Positions 4,430 to 10,326 of a stretch of 12,148 bases of DNA are shown piece after piece (within the stretch, counting starts at the first letter, position 1; every line of letters begins with the position of its first letter). The notes beneath the pieces were generated by a model. It saw only the letters and a list, made by a program, of their open reading frames with translations. It had not been told where the DNA came from and did no database searches. The position numbers and the translations under genes are program-made. The DNA comes from Ignatzschineria sp. (GTDB taxonomy: Bacteria > Pseudomonadota > Gammaproteobacteria > Cardiobacteriales > Wohlfahrtiimonadaceae), in assembly GCA_030150405.1 (NCBI GenBank), contig JASLFU010000040.1, forward strand, positions 1 to 12,148, written 5' to 3'.

Positions 4430-5770
4430 CTATTTAGCTGTATTTGCTGCGATATTAATCGCCTCCCACGTTGTGGTAAAGGGAGGTGCGTAACCTAAAT
4501 CGAGTAGGCCTAATTCATCTGTCTTAATTCCTGCATGAATCGCAACCGATAGCGCATGAAGACGAAGTGCAGCATCCTTCTTGCCAAAAATCTGTGCGCC
4601 AAGAAGAGTTTTGTTTTTCGCATCGTAGAGAAGTTTAATGGTGAGCTTTTCTGCACCGGGGTAGTAGCCGGTATGGGTTGAGGTTTCGATGAGAGTAGTT
4701 TTGTAATTAATGCCTGCTGACGTTGCTTGCGCTTCTGTTAATCCTGTGGAGCCTGCTTCATACTCTCCCGCTTTAATCATGCTTGAACCTAAGGCCCCAG
4801 GGAAGGCCACATAATCCTTCTCTTCGGAGACGATATTTGTCCCAATGACACGGCCAAGCTTATTGGCATAGGTGGCCAGCGGAATATAGCTATCTCCTAA
4901 AAGACGGTGGGGCACTGTTGCGCAATCGCCCGCGGCAAAGACATTTTTAATAGAGGTCACCCCATATTTATTAATAACAATCGCCCCGTTTTTTAAACGT
5001 TTTAGGCGCTCATCCTTAATAAATGCTGTATTGGGATGAAACCCGATCGCAACCACAACAGCATCTGTGTGGATAATGCTCTCTTTAAGCTTCACGCCTG
5101 TGATGCTGCCCTCTTCAATTTGTAAGGACTCTGCAAAGGTATTGAGATGAATTTTAATCCCCTTTTCTTCAAGTGCTTTTTGTAAAAGGCTTGAAAATTC
5201 AGGATCAAAAGGCCCCTCCATAATGGCGGGAGAGCCTTGTAGAATCTCCACTTTTTTCCCTAGTGAGGCCAGTTGCTCTGCCACTTCAACACCAATAAAA
5301 CCCCCTCCAATGAGAGTGATATGTTGATATTTTTGAAGATTTGATTTTAGGCTCTCTGCATCCCGTAATTTTGTATGTAGATAGAGGTTTTTTGCGTCTA
5401 ATCCCTCCATCGGCGGGAGGTTAGGGCTTGCACCTGTAGCGATCATTAAACGATCATAGGAAAGCGTCTTCTCTTCCCCGTTATGTGTGAGATCTTTTAC
5501 TCTCACCTTTTTTGCGTCAAAGTCGATATCGATGGCCTCATGCTGAAGCAGGATCTTAATCCCCGATTTCTCCATCTGCTCTGGTGTGCGGGCAAACATA
5601 ATATTGGCATCTTCAAATTGCTCACCCAGATAGTAGGGCAATCCGCACGCACCAAAGGAGATGTAATCCTCTTTTTCAACAACTGTAATATTCGCCTCGG
5701 GATTTTCGCGCTTTGCTTTTGCAGCTACACTCATTCCAGCGGCAATACCACCAATGATTAAGATATTCAT
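4430..5770 (-). CDS. cdr: CoA-disulfide reductase-type flavoprotein (NAD(P)H:disulfide oxidoreductase)
   Basis: The 446-residue protein is a pyridine nucleotide-disulfide oxidoreductase of the single-cysteine class that includes CoA-disulfide reductase, NADH oxidase and NADH peroxidase. An N-terminal FAD Rossmann motif G-G-I-A-A-G is at 7-12, a second nucleotide motif G-G-G-F-I-G-V-E at 155-162, and the FAD-binding A-A-G-D-C at 279-283. The redox cysteine is C42 in SFGACGLPYYLG; the CGLPYY context is the CoA-disulfide reductase pattern, unlike the CGM-type of NADH peroxidase. The C-terminal HTGYYPG (366-372) and Y427-A-P-P-F also match tyrosine-containing segments of CoA-disulfide reductases. 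There is no rhodanese extension. It would keep coenzyme A or similar thiols reduced in the cytosol. AAGGAG (complement of 5776-5781) precedes the ATG. It lies 36 bp after the esterase gene, probably in one transcript. An NADH oxidase activity cannot be excluded. Confidence 0.82.
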   Translation of the reverse strand: MNILIIGGIAAGMSVAAKAKRENPEANITVVEKEDYISFGACGLPYYLGEQFEDANIMFARTPEQMEKSGIKILLQHEAIDIDFDAKKVRVKDLTHNGEEKTLSYDRLMIATGASPNLPPMEGLDAKNLYLHTKLRDAESLKSNLQKYQHITLIGGGFIGVEVAEQLASLGKKVEILQGSPAIMEGPFDPEFSSLLQKALEEKGIKIHLNTFAESLQIEEGSITGVKLKESIIHTDAVVVAIGFHPNTAFIKDERLKRLKNGAIVINKYGVTSIKNVFAAGDCATVPHRLLGDSYIPLATYANKLGRVIGTNIVSEEKDYVAFPGALGSSMIKAGEYEAGSTGLTEAQATSAGINYKTTLIETSTHTGYYPGAEKLTIKLLYDAKNKTLLGAQIFGKKDAALRLHALSVAIHAGIKTDELGLLDLGYAPPFTTTWEAINIAANTAK

Positions 5771-5806
5771 ACATACTCCTTTTAACTCGTGTGATTATTT
5801 TAAGTT

Positions 5807-6484
5807 CTATTTTGCGGTGGATTTGGTGCTTAAAAGATCCACCAACCAACTTGCAATATCTTGCAGCTCCTCATTATTCACCTCATGTTGCATAGGGTAC
5901 TCATGCCACGCTGTGGTAACACCACGTTCCTTTAAAAAATCATGGGCGGCGCGGCCAAGCTCAATATTGACTACAGGGTCCATTGTTCCATGAAGATGAA
6001 GGGTAGGAATGGTGCGTTTTTCATCACTGATATGGAGCTTCTCCTCAAAAGTTGCTGCATAAGTGGAGAGCGCCATCACTCCGCCTATCACTTTTTCATA
6101 AGCAATAAAGGCCGTATGTAGCACTACAGCGCCTCCTTGGGAGAAGCCCGCAAGGATAATGCGATCAAGGGGAATACCTTTCTCAACTTCTGCTTCAATA
6201 AGGGAGATCACCCTCTGGCTCGAGGCATCGAGCTCCGATTGATTGATCTCCCGAGGTGAGGTGAGAGCGATAATGTCATACCAAGAGGGCATCGGCATCC
6301 CACCATTAAGTGTTACGGGTTGAATAGGCGCTTGGGGTAGAATAAAGCGGGTATTGGGTAATACTTGGCGTTGCAAAATTTGGGCCACGGGGAGAAAGTC
6401 CTGCTTTGTAGCGCCAAGTCCATGAAGCCATATTACGGTGGAATCTGCCATCTGTTTAGGCTCAAGAATAAGGGGTGTTTCCAT
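5807..6484 (-). CDS. Carboxylesterase/phospholipase family alpha/beta hydrolase (Abhydrolase_2)
   Basis: This 225-residue cytoplasmic serine hydrolase belongs to the carboxylesterase II/acyl-protein thioesterase-like family. It has VIWLHGLGA at 17-25 (oxyanion region), the nucleophile S115 in AGFSQGGA, the acid D169 in HGTMDPVV, and H200 in Y-P-M-Q-H-E-V-N-N-E-E-L, so the triad is complete. The P-x-A-P-I-Q-P-V-T-x-N-G-G-M-x-M-P-x-W-Y-D block (50-70) is typical of the family. The usual glycine before the catalytic histidine (GH) is Q here. Substrates are generally short-chain esters or acyl thioesters; the actual one is unknown. A GAGGAG (complement of 6488-6493) precedes the ATG. It is the first gene of a likely pair with the flavoprotein gene. 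Confidence in the family is high and in the substrate low. Confidence 0.87.
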   Translation of the reverse strand: METPLILEPKQMADSTVIWLHGLGATKQDFLPVAQILQRQVLPNTRFILPQAPIQPVTLNGGMPMPSWYDIIALTSPREINQSELDASSQRVISLIEAEVEKGIPLDRIILAGFSQGGAVVLHTAFIAYEKVIGGVMALSTYAATFEEKLHISDEKRTIPTLHLHGTMDPVVNIELGRAAHDFLKERGVTTAWHEYPMQHEVNNEELQDIASWLVDLLSTKSTAK

Positions 6485-6608
6485 AATCTCCTCTTTTTTA
6501 GTTGGTAAATTTTAAATTGGAGTGAAGGCGATAAAGCCTTAAGATTCTTTAATCTCCCCCATTGTAGCAGAGCTTAAAGAGCGCTTGATAAGGGCTCAAT
6601 TTTGGGAG

Positions 6609-7082
6609 TTAAGCATCAAAGGGATTGTGAAAGCCAAGATCTTTCCCAATATCCTGAATAAGATCAAGCCATAAAGGCACTACAAAGCTCCGCATAAGGG
6701 GGGCGAGATCTAAGCTTTCTGCCTCTTTTGGAGTGATCCAGCGAGCTTCGGCGATCTCGCTTTTAGGCGTTGCTTTCATATGCTGAGGCAGAAGGAGCAT
6801 AAAGAGATTAGATTCGATAAAAAAACCGGGCTCATTGGCGGCAGGCGCGCGATATTTTTGGATAAATTGGGGCAATGCGGGCGAGAGGGTAATACCAATC
6901 TCCTCCTTTATCTCCCGCAAAAGCGTCTCTAGGGGCGTTTCATTACCATCGATTTTCCCCCCGGGGAGCATAAATTTTTGGGTATTGGCTTTTCGTACCA
7001 CTAGCAACTTACCGCTGGGGTCGATCATAATTCCGGCTGCAAGAACAAAGGTGTTATCAGGAGTTTGAGTGGGGGCGTTCAT
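6609..7082 (-). CDS. Nudix hydrolase
   Basis: The 157-residue protein contains a complete Nudix box, G-x5-E-x7-R-E-U-x-E-E-x-G-U: G42, E48, R56-E57, E60-E61 and G63-I64. These are the Mg2+-binding and catalytic residues for cleaving nucleoside diphosphate-linked compounds. The preceding strand VLAAGIMIDPSGKLLVVRKA and the F-M-L-P-G-G-K approach are also typical, while the C-terminal tail after about 130 is longer than the minimal fold. Substrate cannot be read from the box: candidates range from oxidised dNTPs to ADP-sugars. The ribosome binding site is weak (AAGAGAT upstream of the ATG at 7082). It is divergent from yfeX across 238 bp and 124 bp upstream of the esterase gene, so it may or may not share the esterase transcript. 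A weak AAGGC/GCCTT hairpin (6525-6540) lies between them without a clear T run. Confidence 0.88.
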   Translation of the reverse strand: MNAPTQTPDNTFVLAAGIMIDPSGKLLVVRKANTQKFMLPGGKIDGNETPLETLLREIKEEIGITLSPALPQFIQKYRAPAANEPGFFIESNLFMLLLPQHMKATPKSEIAEARWITPKEAESLDLAPLMRSFVVPLWLDLIQDIGKDLGFHNPFDA

Positions 7083-7201
7083 ATCATCTCTTATTTTGAT
7101 TAAATTTAAAAAGCTAAAAAAGCAGAAAAGGAAGAATCATTATAAGAGAGAGCCCAAAGGGTGTCGATGCGCAAACAGTATGCATGCTAAGGGTCAAAAT
7201 A

Positions 7202-7228
7202 GGCGGAAAGAAGGTCTTTTGCTCCGCC
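7202..7228 (+). repeat. GC-rich hairpin in the Nudix/yfeX divergent region
   Basis: GGCGGA (7202-7207) pairs with TCCGCC (7223-7228), and the 15-base loop has an inner AAGA/TCTT pairing. It stands out in an A/T-rich divergent promoter region. It is not placed to terminate either gene. It could be an operator dyad or a leader structure. Confidence 0.4.
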
Positions 7229-7263
7229 AAAATATGGTAAAGTTAAGCATGTTTTTATGAATT

Positions 7264-7290
7264 TATTATAAAATTGTTCAAGCAACAATT
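7264..7290 (+). promoter_or_regulatory. Candidate yfeX -10 region with an adjoining operator-like dyad
   Basis: A TATTAT/TATAAA (7264-7272) is a plausible -10 box. Immediately after it AATTGTT (7272-7278) and AACAATT (7284-7290) form a perfect 7-bp inverted repeat with the 5-base spacer CAAGC. A dyad over the transcription start is a common place for a repressor. The -35 (near 7243-7248) is poor, so the promoter call is tentative. Confidence 0.4.
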
Positions 7291-7320
7291 GGCAGACTCT
7301 AAAAAAGAGAAGGAGAAAGC

Positions 7321-8235
7321 ATGGCGACACATCAAGAGGCAGTGACGTTAGAATATCGAGATCTTGCGATCTTTATGGAAGTGGATTTTAAAAGCGACGA
7401 TCGAGAAGCGTTAATCGATGCAATTCAGACATTTCGTGGCCGTATGAATACCTATAAAGTCCGTTTTGGAGATGTGGGTATTGGTCTCTCTCTTGCGTTT
7501 GGCCGCGATGCTTGGACGATGCTCTCGGGCAATTCAGCCAGTGCGCCCGAGCTTTTTGATCTACAAGATAAAGGTTACGGCACAGGAAAAGCGACACAGC
7601 GCGATATGTTTGTGCATATTGTTTCCCATCGTCACAATATTAATTACTCATTGGCTAAAGAGTTTGTAGAGATCTTTGGCGATCTTGTGACGGTGCAGGA
7701 AGAGGTGCATGGTTTCCGCTGGTTAGATGCGCGTGATTTAAGTGGATTTATTGATGGTACCGAAAATCCCAAAGGGGAGGCGGATCGTCGAGAGGTTGCC
7801 GTTATTGGTGAAGGACCAGATGCGGGGGGAAGTTATGTATTAGCCCAACGTTGGGAGCATCATCTTGAGCAATTTAACCATTTTGATCTTAAAACTCAGG
7901 AAGAGGTTTTTGGCCGTACGAAGTATGACGATATCGAGATGGATGATGATGAGAAGCCGGTAGGCGCACATACGGAGCGAGTTGTGATTGAAGAGGATGG
8001 GGAAGAGCTTGAGATCCTTCGCCAAAGTCTGCCCTATGGTAAAGCCAGCGGTACTCACGGGCTTTACTTCTTAGCTTACAGTGCGGAGTTAAGCCGTATC
8101 GATAAGATGTTAAAGATGATGTTTGGTGAAGTGGATGGCGAATTTGATCGCATGCTCTCCTACACGCATGCAGTGACAGGAAGCTACCTCTACGCACCTT
8201 CTGTTGAACAACTGGACGAGCTTGGAGAAGATTAA
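7321..8235 (+). CDS. yfeX: Dye-decolorizing (Dyp-type) heme peroxidase, YfeX-like
   Basis: The 304-residue protein aligns over its length with my recollection of E. coli YfeX (299 residues). The Dyp hallmark G-x-x-D-G is GFIDGTENP, with distal D145. The proximal heme histidine is H217 in P-V-G-A-H-T-E-R. The distal arginine is R234 in LEILRQSLPYG, followed by ASGTHGLYFLAY (242-253). All three sit two residues beyond the YfeX positions (143, 215, 232), so the active site is complete. YfeX-type enzymes use H2O2 to oxidise porphyrinogens and dyes; a proposed release of iron from heme is disputed. There is no signal peptide and no long C-terminal extension, so it is cytoplasmic and probably not an encapsulin cargo. 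AAGGAG (7310-7315), five bases before the ATG, is a strong ribosome binding site. It is monocistronic, with an operator-like dyad upstream and a terminator downstream. Confidence 0.93.
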   Translation: MATHQEAVTLEYRDLAIFMEVDFKSDDREALIDAIQTFRGRMNTYKVRFGDVGIGLSLAFGRDAWTMLSGNSASAPELFDLQDKGYGTGKATQRDMFVHIVSHRHNINYSLAKEFVEIFGDLVTVQEEVHGFRWLDARDLSGFIDGTENPKGEADRREVAVIGEGPDAGGSYVLAQRWEHHLEQFNHFDLKTQEEVFGRTKYDDIEMDDDEKPVGAHTERVVIEEDGEELEILRQSLPYGKASGTHGLYFLAYSAELSRIDKMLKMMFGEVDGEFDRMLSYTHAVTGSYLYAPSVEQLDELGED

Positions 8236-8274
8236 TATATTAATCCCGTTTAAGTTCTAGTGAGTGATTTCGGT

Positions 8275-8313
8275 AAGCTCCGCAAAGAAAGAAAACCTTT
8301 GCGGAGCTTTTTT
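8275..8313 (+). terminator. Intrinsic terminator of yfeX
   Basis: AAGCTCCGCAAAG (8275-8287) pairs perfectly with CTTTGCGGAGCTT (8297-8309) around a 9-base loop, and T8308-8313 follows. A 13-bp stem with six T residues is a textbook rho-independent terminator. Confidence 0.95.
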
Positions 8314-8405
8314 GCGGGGATGGCGCTTTTTGCTTTTTTAGGGGGAAGTTAAAAGATCGGCGAAAAACGAGCCAATAAAAGAGTGGGCTTTTTCTCCTTC
8401 TCACC

Positions 8406-8411
8406 TATACT
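8406..8411 (+). promoter_or_regulatory. Candidate -10 box of the lipase/esterase gene
   Basis: TATACT matches five of six consensus bases and lies 36 bp before the ATG at 8447, a suitable distance. No convincing -35 is seen at 16-18 bases upstream. Confidence 0.3.
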
Positions 8412-8446
8412 GAAATAACCGAAGTGATTGATTAAAAGGAGTCGCA

Positions 8447-9199
8447 ATGAGTGAACAGAATCAAATTCTCCGAGGAGCAGAACCCTTCTACTTTGCCGGA
8501 AACAAGACGGGTGTTTTAGTTCTGCATGGATTTACCGGAACTACGCAGAGTATGCGCTATCTTGGTGAGCAGCTGGCCGAGGCGGGTTTTACAGTCTTGG
8601 GGCCTCGTTTAACAGGGCATGGAATTTCCCCAGAAGCGATGGAGCGCTCAACCTATAAAGAGTGGATTGCTGATGTGGAAGCAGGCTTAAAAAGGTTACA
8701 AAAAGAGTGCTATAAGGTCTTTGTAACAGGGCTCTCTATGGGCGGGACATTAACGCTCTATCTTGCAGAAAATTATCCAGAGATTGCGGGAATTATTCCG
8801 ATCAATGCAGCGGTGGAGCTCCCGGAAATAGAGGCGGGATTTAAAGCCTTAAGCGCCGAAGGTCATCGTTTTGTAGAGGGGATAGGCTCAGATATTAAAG
8901 CGGAAGGTGTTGCCGAGCTTGCCTATGAAAAAACGCCCGTAAAATCGATGGGAGAGATTCTGCAACTTGCGGCCATCGTGCGGGAAGGGCTTACCAAAAT
9001 TAAGATGCCGGCGTTAATCTTCTCCTCTACGATAGATCACGTTGTGCCACCCCAAAACTCAAAAGAGATCTACAACACCATTCGCTCCGAGCAGAAAACT
9101 TTAGTTAAGCTTGAGAATAGCTACCATGTCGCTACGCTCGATAATGATAAAGCTCTCATCGCTCAAGAGGCGATCGCCTTTATTAAGGCTTTGGCGTAG
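8447..9199 (+). CDS. Monoacylglycerol lipase/carboxylesterase Est30-type alpha/beta hydrolase
   Basis: The 250-residue protein belongs to the small carboxylesterase group that includes Geobacillus Est30 and the Bacillus H257 monoacylglycerol lipase. G-V-L-V-L-H-G-F-T-G-T-x2-S-M-R-Y-L-G (22-40) gives the oxyanion loop; RLTGHG (54-59) and the S-T-Y-K-E-W-I-A-D-V-E block (68-78) are group signatures. The nucleophile is S97 in TGLSMGG, the acid D197 in S-T-I-D-H-V-V-P, and the base H227 in ENSYHVATLD. These positions nearly equal those of the Bacillus enzyme (97, 196, 226). It should hydrolyse monoacylglycerols or short-chain esters in the cytoplasm. AAGGAG lies just before the ATG. It is transcribed alone and converges with the LprI-like gene. 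It is unrelated in subfamily to the esterase at 5807-6484. Confidence 0.88.
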   Translation: MSEQNQILRGAEPFYFAGNKTGVLVLHGFTGTTQSMRYLGEQLAEAGFTVLGPRLTGHGISPEAMERSTYKEWIADVEAGLKRLQKECYKVFVTGLSMGGTLTLYLAENYPEIAGIIPINAAVELPEIEAGFKALSAEGHRFVEGIGSDIKAEGVAELAYEKTPVKSMGEILQLAAIVREGLTKIKMPALIFSSTIDHVVPPQNSKEIYNTIRSEQKTLVKLENSYHVATLDNDKALIAQEAIAFIKALA

Positions 9200-9249
9200 G
9201 GTTTCCTATTAGGTGAGTTTTAAAGCTTACGTTTTTAGGTTCTTATATC

Positions 9250-9285
9250 TTACCCAGGGCCGTGATGATTTTCGGCCCTGGGTAA
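9250..9285. terminator. Strong hairpin between convergent genes, no T run
   Basis: TTACCCAGGGCCG (9250-9262) pairs perfectly over 13 bp with CGGCCCTGGGTAA (9273-9285) around a 10-base loop. It stands exactly between the stops of the rightward esterase gene and the leftward LprI-like gene. Neither side carries a proper T run, so it is either a T-poor bidirectional terminator or an mRNA 3' end protection stem. Confidence 0.6.
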
Positions 9286-9295
9286 AACCTCTAAT

Positions 9296-9646
9296 TTACG
9301 GGCGATAATACTTTAACAGCTCTCTTGTGCGGTGGCGGGTCATATCAATTTCACAGCGCCCGACAATAATGCCGAAGATAGTTCCTTCCTCGTAAGGTTT
9401 TGCCCGTGCGTAGCACTCCTTATCTCTAAAATCGATCCACGCTCGCTGAGCATAGCGTAGCTGTTGCCGATTCTCCCCCATAAATGACATCGCTTTTTTA
9501 TAAGCTTCCATCAATGCATCATCCGCCGCCTTATGCGTTTCGATAAGGCATTGGCTCATCTCTATGGTATTGCCATCTTGGCAGTAGGTGGCAAACGCGG
9601 GGAGCGTGAGTCCCGATAAGAGTAGGGCAAGAAGTAACGAGCGCAT
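9296..9646 (-). CDS. LprI-like (DUF1311) secreted protein
   Basis: Read from the ATG at 9646 the product is 116 residues with a clean signal peptide (MRSLLLALLLSGLTLPAFA, cut before TYC) and a mature domain of about 97 residues. The domain pattern C-x10-C, then L-x-E-A-Y-K, then L-x-x-A-Q-R-A-W-I-D-F-R-D-K-E-C and finally C-x-x-x-M-T-x-x-R-T-R-E-L-L is that of the DUF1311/LprI family. The family includes a mycobacterial lysozyme inhibitor, though most members are uncharacterised. Four cysteines (22, 33, 78, 98) suggest two disulfides in the periplasm. An ATG four codons earlier (9658) is in frame, but its bases form part of GGGAGG (complement of 9651-9656), the ribosome binding site for the ATG at 9646, so the shorter start is preferred. 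It is a single gene, converging with the esterase gene. Confidence 0.85.
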   Translation of the reverse strand: MRSLLLALLLSGLTLPAFATYCQDGNTIEMSQCLIETHKAADDALMEAYKKAMSFMGENRQQLRYAQRAWIDFRDKECYARAKPYEEGTIFGIIVGRCEIDMTRHRTRELLKYYRP

Positions 9647-9744
9647 AAAACCTCCCATAAAAACTTAAATAATATTTAAAATCATTCTGTTAATGCTCTA
9701 TTGAGTATGCCTGACTGAACAAAAAAAGGCTTTTATTTGATCTT

Positions 9745-9770
9745 AAAAGAGTTGATCTAAAGCTCTTTTT
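9745..9770 (+). terminator. Weak hairpin with T tract in the LprI/PNPOx-like gap
   Basis: AAAAGAG (9745-9751) pairs with CTCTTTT (9763-9769) with an 11-base loop and a T tract. It lies in a divergent intergenic region where no rightward gene ends, so it may be a leader structure, a remnant, or chance in A/T-rich sequence. Confidence 0.3.
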
Positions 9771-9823
9771 CTGTGAGTAGAAGGGCGGGCGTTATGGAGT
9801 TTCGCTATGATATGCAGAATAGA

Positions 9824-9831
9824 TATATTAT
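9824..9831 (+). promoter_or_regulatory. Candidate -10 region of the PNPOx-like gene
   Basis: Overlapping TATATT (9824-9829) and TATTAT (9826-9831) lie about 25-32 bp before the ATG at 9856. A TTCGCT at 9801-9806 with a 17-base spacer is a poor -35. The call is tentative. Confidence 0.3.
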
Positions 9832-9855
9832 TTATTTCGATTCTTGGAGAAGAGC

Positions 9856-10266
9856 ATGCAGACAATTTTAAACTTTTTACAAAAGAGCCCCATCCTATTT
9901 CTAGCGACAATTGGTGAAGATGGTAAACCGAAAAATCGCCCCTTTCGCTTCTTAACGGAGGATTTGGGCATGCTCTATTTTGGCACGGGGGCCTCTAAAA
10001 AGGTTTATGCAGAGCTCTTAAAAAATCCTTATATCGAATTTTCAAGTGTTGCTCCCGATTATAGCTGGGCTCGAATATCAGGGCGGATGAGCATTATCGA
10101 AAATCTCGATCTAAAAGAGAAAATCTTGGCAAAAAATGGAGAGCTCACCGAGATTTATGGCGATGCTTCTAATCCTGAGTTTGTTCTTCTTACCCTCAAA
10201 GAGGGGAGTGCAATTATTTATGATCCTACGTTAGAAAATGGGGCTGAAGTTGTTGTGGGGTGGTAA
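9856..10266 (+). CDS. Pyridoxamine 5'-phosphate oxidase-like FMN-binding split-barrel protein
   Basis: The 136-residue protein has the layout of small FMN-binding split barrels: S-P-I-L-F-L-A-T-I-G-E-D-G-K-P (near 11-25) with N-R-P-F-R-F, then Y-F-G-T-G-A-S-K-K-V-Y-A-E-L-x-K-N-P-Y-I-E-F (near 45-66), then W-A-R-I-S-G-R. It is much shorter than the vitamin B6 enzyme PdxH (about 215 residues) and should not be taken as a pyridoxal phosphate synthase. Such proteins bind FMN or F420-like cofactors and often act as reductases of unknown substrate. I chose the ATG at 9856 because GGAGA (9846-9850) sits five bases upstream; an in-frame TTG at 9844 overlaps that site and is unlikely. It is transcribed alone, divergent from the LprI-like gene, and ends in a hairpin shared with the next leftward gene. 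Confidence 0.83.
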   Translation: MQTILNFLQKSPILFLATIGEDGKPKNRPFRFLTEDLGMLYFGTGASKKVYAELLKNPYIEFSSVAPDYSWARISGRMSIIENLDLKEKILAKNGELTEIYGDASNPEFVLLTLKEGSAIIYDPTLENGAEVVVGW

Positions 10267-10290
10267 AAAATTAGAATTTTGAGCAAAGAA

Positions 10291-10313
10291 ATAGGGGGCT
10301 CTTTAGCCCCTAT
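10291..10313. terminator. Bidirectional terminator between PNPOx-like and orphan genes
   Basis: ATAGGGG-GCT (10291-10300) pairs with AGCCCCTAT (10305-10313) with a single bulged G and a four-base loop. It lies between two converging stops. The flanks are A/T-rich (ATTTATT to the right, TTTCTTT read leftward), so it may serve both genes. Confidence 0.65.
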
Positions 10314-10326
10314 ATTTATTAGTGGG

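Noticed and set aside
7069..7260. Rightward frame of 63 codons in the Nudix/yfeX gap
   Set aside because: It lies in a divergent promoter region, begins inside the Nudix gene on the other strand, is full of lysine from A-rich DNA and resembles no protein I know.
7321..8235. Encapsulin cargo role for the Dyp peroxidase
   Set aside because: No C-terminal targeting extension is present after the catalytic domain and no encapsulin shell gene is next to it.
8231..8244. ATTAATATATTAAT palindrome over the yfeX stop codon
   Set aside because: It is pure A/T, overlaps the stop codon, and the clear terminator lies 30 bp downstream; chance is the best explanation.
9647..9658. Longer start (ATG at 9658) for the LprI-like gene
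   Set aside because: Its first bases form the GGGAGG ribosome binding site of the ATG at 9646, and the shorter form gives a cleaner signal peptide.
9844..9855. TTG start at 9844 for the PNPOx-like gene
   Set aside because: It overlaps the GGAGA ribosome binding site of the ATG at 9856, which gives the normal N-terminus for the fold.
9856..10266. Authentic pyridoxamine 5'-phosphate oxidase (pdxH)
   Set aside because: At 136 residues it is far shorter than PdxH and lacks its C-terminal substrate-binding part; only the FMN barrel fold is supported.
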